Shown here: positions 58,920 through 64,000 of the stretch, piece after piece | Layout of the letters: the number at the start of each line of letters is the position of its first letter | Position numbering within the stretch: the first letter of the stretch is position 1 | Source of the DNA: Glaciozyma antarctica PI12 | Lineage: Eukaryota; Basidiomycota; Microbotryomycetes; Kriegeriales; Camptobasidiaceae | Direction of reading: 5' to 3' | Assembly: GCA_002917775.1 (NCBI GenBank) | Contig: KZ627162.1 | Span: 338,357 to 402,356 of the forward strand | Length of the DNA: 64,000 nt | Notes under the pieces: generated by a model | The model's database searches: none | The model's input: only the letters and a program-made list of their open reading frames with translations | Told to the model about the DNA's origin: nothing | Translations under genes and position numbers: made by a program

Positions 58920-61900
58920 ATGGCTTACCACCGCCAACTCCTCAGCCAACTCATCCCACTCCTCCTCGTCATCCTCCTCTCCTGCGCACCAACATCAGCA
59001 GCACCAGCAGATCCGAAACCAGCACTCACCCACACCTTGTTCGATAACCTTCCTTCGAGGATCTTCTACTTTGAGGACACACCCGTGAGTAATGCGTTAC
59101 GTTCAGCTGTGAAGGGGGTGGGCGCGGGAGCTCGGCCGTGAGCAGGTGGTGCTTGGGGTGGGAGGGGAGATACTTGCGAGCTGTGGAGGGGAGTGCTAGA
59201 GGTCGGAGGTGGCGAGGGCAGCTCCTGCTGAGCGCCAGCGCGCCTTCCTCGAGAGGACAGGAGCTCGAGGCGACGAGGTATGCGAAGGCTCAAGGAGCAG
59301 CAGCTGCACCTGAGAGCTGCGTAGCACGCGGTGCTCTGATGAGGCTCTTCCTTCGAATGTCCTCGTCGCCCGCACGAGCTCGCTCCAATCGGAGCTGCTC
59401 CACATCCGTAGGCAGCTCGAGTGGCTGAGCGTGTCGGCGACTGGAAGGGCCTGAAGGGTTCGTCTGGAGTGGCATGCTGGGAAGTCAAAGGGCTAAGCTG
59501 ATGGGGAGCTCGGTATCGCTGCATTGCGGGGAGGAGCGGCGGTCGAGCTGAGCTGCCCGCCGATTTGAGGGCAGGGTCTCCGAGCAAGCTGCTGGAGAAC
59601 CGCCCTGCTTTGCGAGCAGCTGCGAGGCTTGCGAACAGACAGGATCCGGCATACAGAGCGTCTCTTGATGCACTGCGCCAGCTCAGAAGCCTACGACCAC
59701 GAGCGTACCTCTGCTCGAAGCGACCGCTCCTCGAACACGACCACTGACCCCTCGAACGCACGCGCAGGTCGTCATCTACCACGACCAGATCGGCAAGAAC
59801 GTATGGCGTAGTCCCGACGAGGGCAAGACCTGGGACATCATCGGAGGCGTCCCCATGGGCGAGGCTCTCGTCGTTATCGAGCATCCCTACGACTCCAAGA
59901 TCGTGCGTTCCTCTTTCCTCTCTGACCTCGCAAACGTCGTAAGCTAACAAGGAACGATAGGCCTTCATCCTGACCGACGCCAAGAAGCACTACCGAACGA
60001 TGGACCGCGGCGTCTCCTGGGCCTCGTTCGAAGCCGCTCTCCCTCCCTCGCTCGGCGCCAACACTCTCAGCTTCCACGCGATCAACTGGGATTGGATCCT
60101 CTACACGGGACAAGCGTGCGAATCGACCGGCGGATGGAAAGGACGAGTCTGCCACGATGAGGTGCGTTCTCGCGAGCGTGCGAGGTGCGACGACTCAGCT
60201 GACGAGGAACGCAGACCTTCTACACCAAGGACGCCTTTTCGAGCTCCCCTCGCCCTCTCCTCGCCTACACCTCTCGCTGCATCTTCGCCCACGACAAGAA
60301 GGAGTACCCCCTCAACGTCCCCGACGAATTAGTCTACTGCGTCGCTTTCGAACCTCCCACCACTTCCGACGCTTCCTCATCCCTTCTCACCGGCATGAGA
60401 TCCCTCCGCGAATCCCGCCTGTACTCTTCGACTGACTTTTTCGACAAGGACACCTCGTTCGTCGATCTTGGGATAGGCAAGGACGCCCGAGGAGTCGTAG
60501 GAATCGGAGGCGTGCAGAAGTACCTCGTTACGGCGCTCAAACCGACCGCAGGAACAGCGGGGAGCGACGGAGAGATGGTCCTCTACGTCACCGAGGACGG
60601 GGAGACGTGGTCTCGCGCCCTCTTCCCGCACGGCCATGGCCTCAAGGAGAACGCGTACACGATCGTCGAGAGCACCGAGCACTCTATCCTCGTCGACGTC
60701 AATTCGAGCAGTGGGACCGCGAGCGGAACGCTCTTTACCAGCAACTCGAATGGAACGTACTTTGTGCGCAGTCTCGAACATACGAATAGGAACGCGCAGG
60801 GGATCGTCGATTTTGAGAAGCTCGTCGGGGTCGAGGGAGTAGCGGTGGTGAATACGGTCGAGAATGATGAGGCGGTCGCGAATGGGGAGGAGAAGATATT
60901 GAGGACCAGGATCACGTTCGACGATGGTGCGTTCGCTCCGCTTTCTTCGAGGTGGATCGGAGCTGATGCTGCGATGGGCGAACAGGAGGACGATGGAACC
61001 TACTTCTCGCGCCCAAGGTCGACAACGACGGCAAGAAAGTCTCCTGCGATACCGCCGACATGGTACGTTCGCTCTCCCCCACCTCTCCTCACCGCTAACC
61101 CCCCCGCACAGCAATCCTGCTCCCTCAACCTCCACTCCGTCACCCAGCCCCACAACTTCGGTCGCGTCTTCTCTTCCACCGCTCCGGGACTCGTCATGGG
61201 CGTAGGATCGATTGGATCGCGTCTGCTGCCGTACGACGAGTGCGATACGTTCCTTAGTACCGACGCCGGGTTGACGTGGGAGATGGTTGAAGATGGGGCG
61301 AAGAAGTACGAGTTTGGGGATCAGGGGAGCGTCCTCGTTATGGTGGACGACGAGGAACCGACGGATGAGATTCAGTACTCGTTCGATTTCGGCAAGACCT
61401 GGTGCGTTCGCTCTCCCCTATTTCTGGAGAAGAAAGCAGCTAACGTCCACGCTCAGGGCGACTTTCGATATAGGCGTCAAGATCCGCGCGCGACTCCTCA
61501 CCACCGTGCCCGATTCGACCTCGCTCAAGTTCATCCTTCTCGGTACCCTCACGCGCAAATCTCCCGACAAGGGATCCAAAGGCGAGCGACACGTTATCGT
61601 TCATATCGACTTTGAAAGCCTCGGGAAACGCAAGTGCGTCGACAAGGATATGGAGAGGTGGTACGCGAGGACGATGGGAGGAGCGCCTGATTGCTTGATG
61701 GGTCACAAGGTGCGTTTTTTTGCGCGAGTATTCGATGGGGGAGGTGCTGATAGGCTGGCGATGGCAGCAATGGTTCTTGAGGAGGAAGCAGGACGCAGAT
61801 TGCGTCGTCATGGACAAGTTCAAGGACCCCGTCGGGATCGAGGAGAACTGCCCTTGCTCTGCCGAGGACTACGAGTGGTGCGTCCTCCTCTCTCGCGTTC

Positions 61901-64000
61901 TTTGAAACTCGCTAACGACGACTCACAGCGACTATAACTTTGCGCCAGACGGCGACCAGTGCGTTCCCGTTGGACCCGAGCCGATCCCGACTGGCTCCTG
62001 CCTCCGCGAGGACGACAAGTTCAAGGGATCGAGCGGCTTCCGACTCATCCCTGGTAACACGTGCGACGTTCGCAAGGGCATCAAGAAGGACGAACCGATC
62101 ATGAAGCCGTGTCGCGCGGGGCCGCAGGCGATGGGGATGATCTCTCATCAGGCTGTGAGTTCGTTTCGGTGCGGTGACTGGGGGCGGAGCTGATGAGTAT
62201 TGGACGACGCAGTTTACGTTCCCTGGACTCGTTCTCGATCAGACTTACTTCTCGGACTCGCACGTAGGTTGACGTGCGCGTAGCTGACTTGATGAGCTTG
62301 CTGACAAGCTCGCACGCAGACGATCATCGCCTTTACGACTAACAACAAGGTCTGGCAGTCGTCGAACGAGGGCTACTCGTGGAACCCCGTCGCGAACGGC
62401 GTCTACGTCGTCGCCATGACGATGCACGCCTACTCTCGCGATCGCGCCTACCTCATCACCGAATCGAGAATGGTCCACTACACGACCGACAAGGGCAACA
62501 GCTGGAACACGTTCAAGGCGCCTTCCGACCCCAACTCTCTCGGTATCACTTTCATCCTCTTTCACCCTCTCCGCCCCGACTGGCTCATCTGGACCGGTCA
62601 GAAGGACTGCGCCGAGACCGATTCGAGCAAGTGCCGCGCCGTCGCCTACTACACGAAGGACAACGGTCGGAACTGGTACGAGATTGAGGAGTACGTTCGC
62701 GTCTGCTCGTGGGGACGCGATCAGCGACTTCGCATCGACGAGAAGATCATCTTCTGCGAGTCGTACCGCGACAAGAAGGGCAGCCAGCGCTCCGTCTTCG
62801 CCGAGAACAACCCGCTTCAACTCGTTTCAGGCGACTACTTTTACTCGAACAAGAAGGTCCTCTTCCCCGCTATCGTCGGCTTTGCGACGTTTGAGGAGTA
62901 CATGGTCGTCGCTGAGGTGCGTTTTGCCGGCTTTCGAGTTGGGTGCGCGAAGCTAACTCGATCTCTCATCAGTTCTACGAAGCTACTCGCGCGATCGGGC
63001 TCAAGGTCTCGCTGAACGGCAAGGACTTTGCTCTCGCTCGCTTCCCTCCGAACATGCGGCTCGAGAACCAGGTTCGTCGCCTCGCTCTTCCCGCCCCCGC
63101 TCTCTGCTAACGCCTTCCGCAGGCCTACACCGTCCTCGAATCGACCACCGACTCGATCTTCCTCCACGTGACGACGCACGCTGACGCTGGCAGCGAGTGG
63201 GGCACGCTGTTCAAGTCCAACTCGAACGGAACCTACTTCTCCCCCTCGCTCGACTACGCGAATCGCAACAGCAAGGGATTCGTCGACTTTGAGAAGATGA
63301 TTGGACTTGACGGGATCGCCGTCATGAACGTCGTCAGCAACCCCGATGAGGCGGCGTTGAGCGGGAACAAGAAGCTTCAGACAAGGATCACTCACAACGA
63401 TGGTGCGTTCCGATCTTCCCAGGTCGTCCTCCTGAGCAAAGCTGATCGAATCTCTTCGCAGGCGGTCGCTGGAAGCCGATGGTCCCGCCGAAGAAGGACG
63501 CTCTTGGTCGGTCCTACGACTGCACGGGAACCGTTCGTCTCCTCCTCCTCGCAGTTCGCAGATGCTGACCTCTCGTGCAGAATTGCGCCCTCCACATCCA
63601 CGGCTACACCGAGCGCAAGGATCCTCGCTCGACCTACTCCTCTCCCTCCGCCGTCGGTCTCATGCTCGCCGTTGGGAACGTCGGAGAGTCGCTCGTCCCC
63701 TACCCCGATTCGGACACGTTCCTCACGCGCGACGGCGGCTTTACCTGGGCGGAGGTGCACAAGGACGCGTACATGTGGGAGTACGGCGACCAGGGATCGA
63801 TCCTCCTCCTCGTCAACGACGAGGACGTTACGGACCACGTCACGTACTCGCTCAACGAGGGCCTTTCGTGGCAGGACTACACGTTCGGCGAGCGCGTGCG
63901 CGTGCGGTCGATCGTCACGGTCCCGATGGATACGAGTCGCAAGTTCATCCTGTTCGGAGTCAGCCCCGACAAGTCGGACGCCTCGGTAGCGATTCACCTC
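58920..64000 (+). CDS. VPS10: Vacuolar protein sorting receptor VPS10 (sortilin), 3' end beyond window
   Basis: Type I membrane receptor that carries carboxypeptidase Y and other hydrolases from Golgi to endosome. The ATG at 58920 gives a signal peptide ([20 protein letters not shown]), then [16 protein letters not shown]. After an unusually long first intron (59087-59766) the first ten-bladed propeller begins [20 protein letters not shown], with Asp-box-like repeats such as [13 protein letters not shown] and [13 protein letters not shown], then the cysteine-rich 10CC module ([60 protein letters not shown]). The second VPS10 propeller follows ([71 protein letters not shown]). The window ends in the second propeller or its last blades, so the second 10CC, membrane helix and tail are missing here. 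Two tandem propellers are the fungal Vps10 layout. Confidence 0.95.
59087..59766 (+). other. Unusually long intron in VPS10
   Basis: Donor GTGAGT after ACACCC and acceptor CACGCGCAG before GTCGTCATC bound about 680 bases, ten times the local norm of 45-70. Both strands keep medium-length open frames inside. No small RNA fold or transposon was recognised. Confidence 0.7.

Overview
The window is nuclear DNA of a GC-rich basidiomycete fungus, most likely a red yeast of the Pucciniomycotina (Rhodotorula/Rhodosporidium/Sporobolomyces type). Evidence: almost every gene is cut by many 45-70 nt introns with GTGCGT/GTACGT/GTGAGT donors, CTGAC/CTAAC branch sites and CGCAG acceptors; codons are C/G-ending; genes are closely packed on both strands; and the products are fungal (Tna1/Dal5-type permease, Rlm1-type MADS factor, HSF factor, VPS10, alcohol-oxidase-like GMC enzyme). 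It is a draft assembly: there is a 117-base N gap at 6040-6156, and several otherwise conserved genes contain one apparent single-base frame break, several of them at homopolymers. The species assignment is inference.

Layout. 314-2518 (-) secreted type-B carboxylesterase; 2963-4761 (-) actin-related protein ARP2; 5880-6790 (+) a truncated acyl-CoA synthetase relic interrupted by the gap; 7039-7518 (-) a doubtful exon; 8233-10989 (+) Cdc4/Pop1-type F-box WD40 protein; 11358-14091 (-) MFS permease; about 14325-16023 (+) tRNA adenosine deaminase TAD1 with no visible ATG; 16515-16606 (+) tRNA-Leu(AAG) with an intron; 16720-18495 (-) MADS-box factor; 19447-20497 (-) a tiny 80-residue protein; 20629-22725 (-) ADIP-like coiled-coil protein; 23175-24361 (-) GST-fold protein; 24580-26711 (+) an F-box-type gene with a long unrecognised C-terminus; 27011-27726 (-) probable mitochondrial protein; 28164-29276 and 29702-30896 (+) two tandem F-box/LRR paralogues.

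31466-35280 (+) membrane dipeptidyl aminopeptidase; 35459-40768 (+) a large tail-anchored protein with three START-like domains; 41167-43838 (+) alcohol-oxidase-like GMC oxidoreductase; 44585-45932 (-) a fourth F-box paralogue that looks like a pseudogene; 46301-48269 (+) PCNA carrying an acidic/lysine-rich insertion of about 112 residues; 48703-51274 (-) HSF-type transcription factor; 52448-54480 (-) TFIIH subunit TFB2; 54481-56250 gene-poor with a decayed coding stretch; 56251-56940 (+) a small acidic protein; 56941-58919 nearly empty; 58920 to the window end (+) sorting receptor VPS10, cut by the window edge.

The genes are mostly unrelated housekeeping and regulatory functions, not a pathway cluster. 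I found no CRISPR array, virus-like element or intact transposon. The strongest candidates for something new are the PCNA insertion, the triple-START tail-anchored protein, the local F-box/LRR family with a dead member, and the small gene whose start codon and stop codon each stand alone on the coding part of their own exon.
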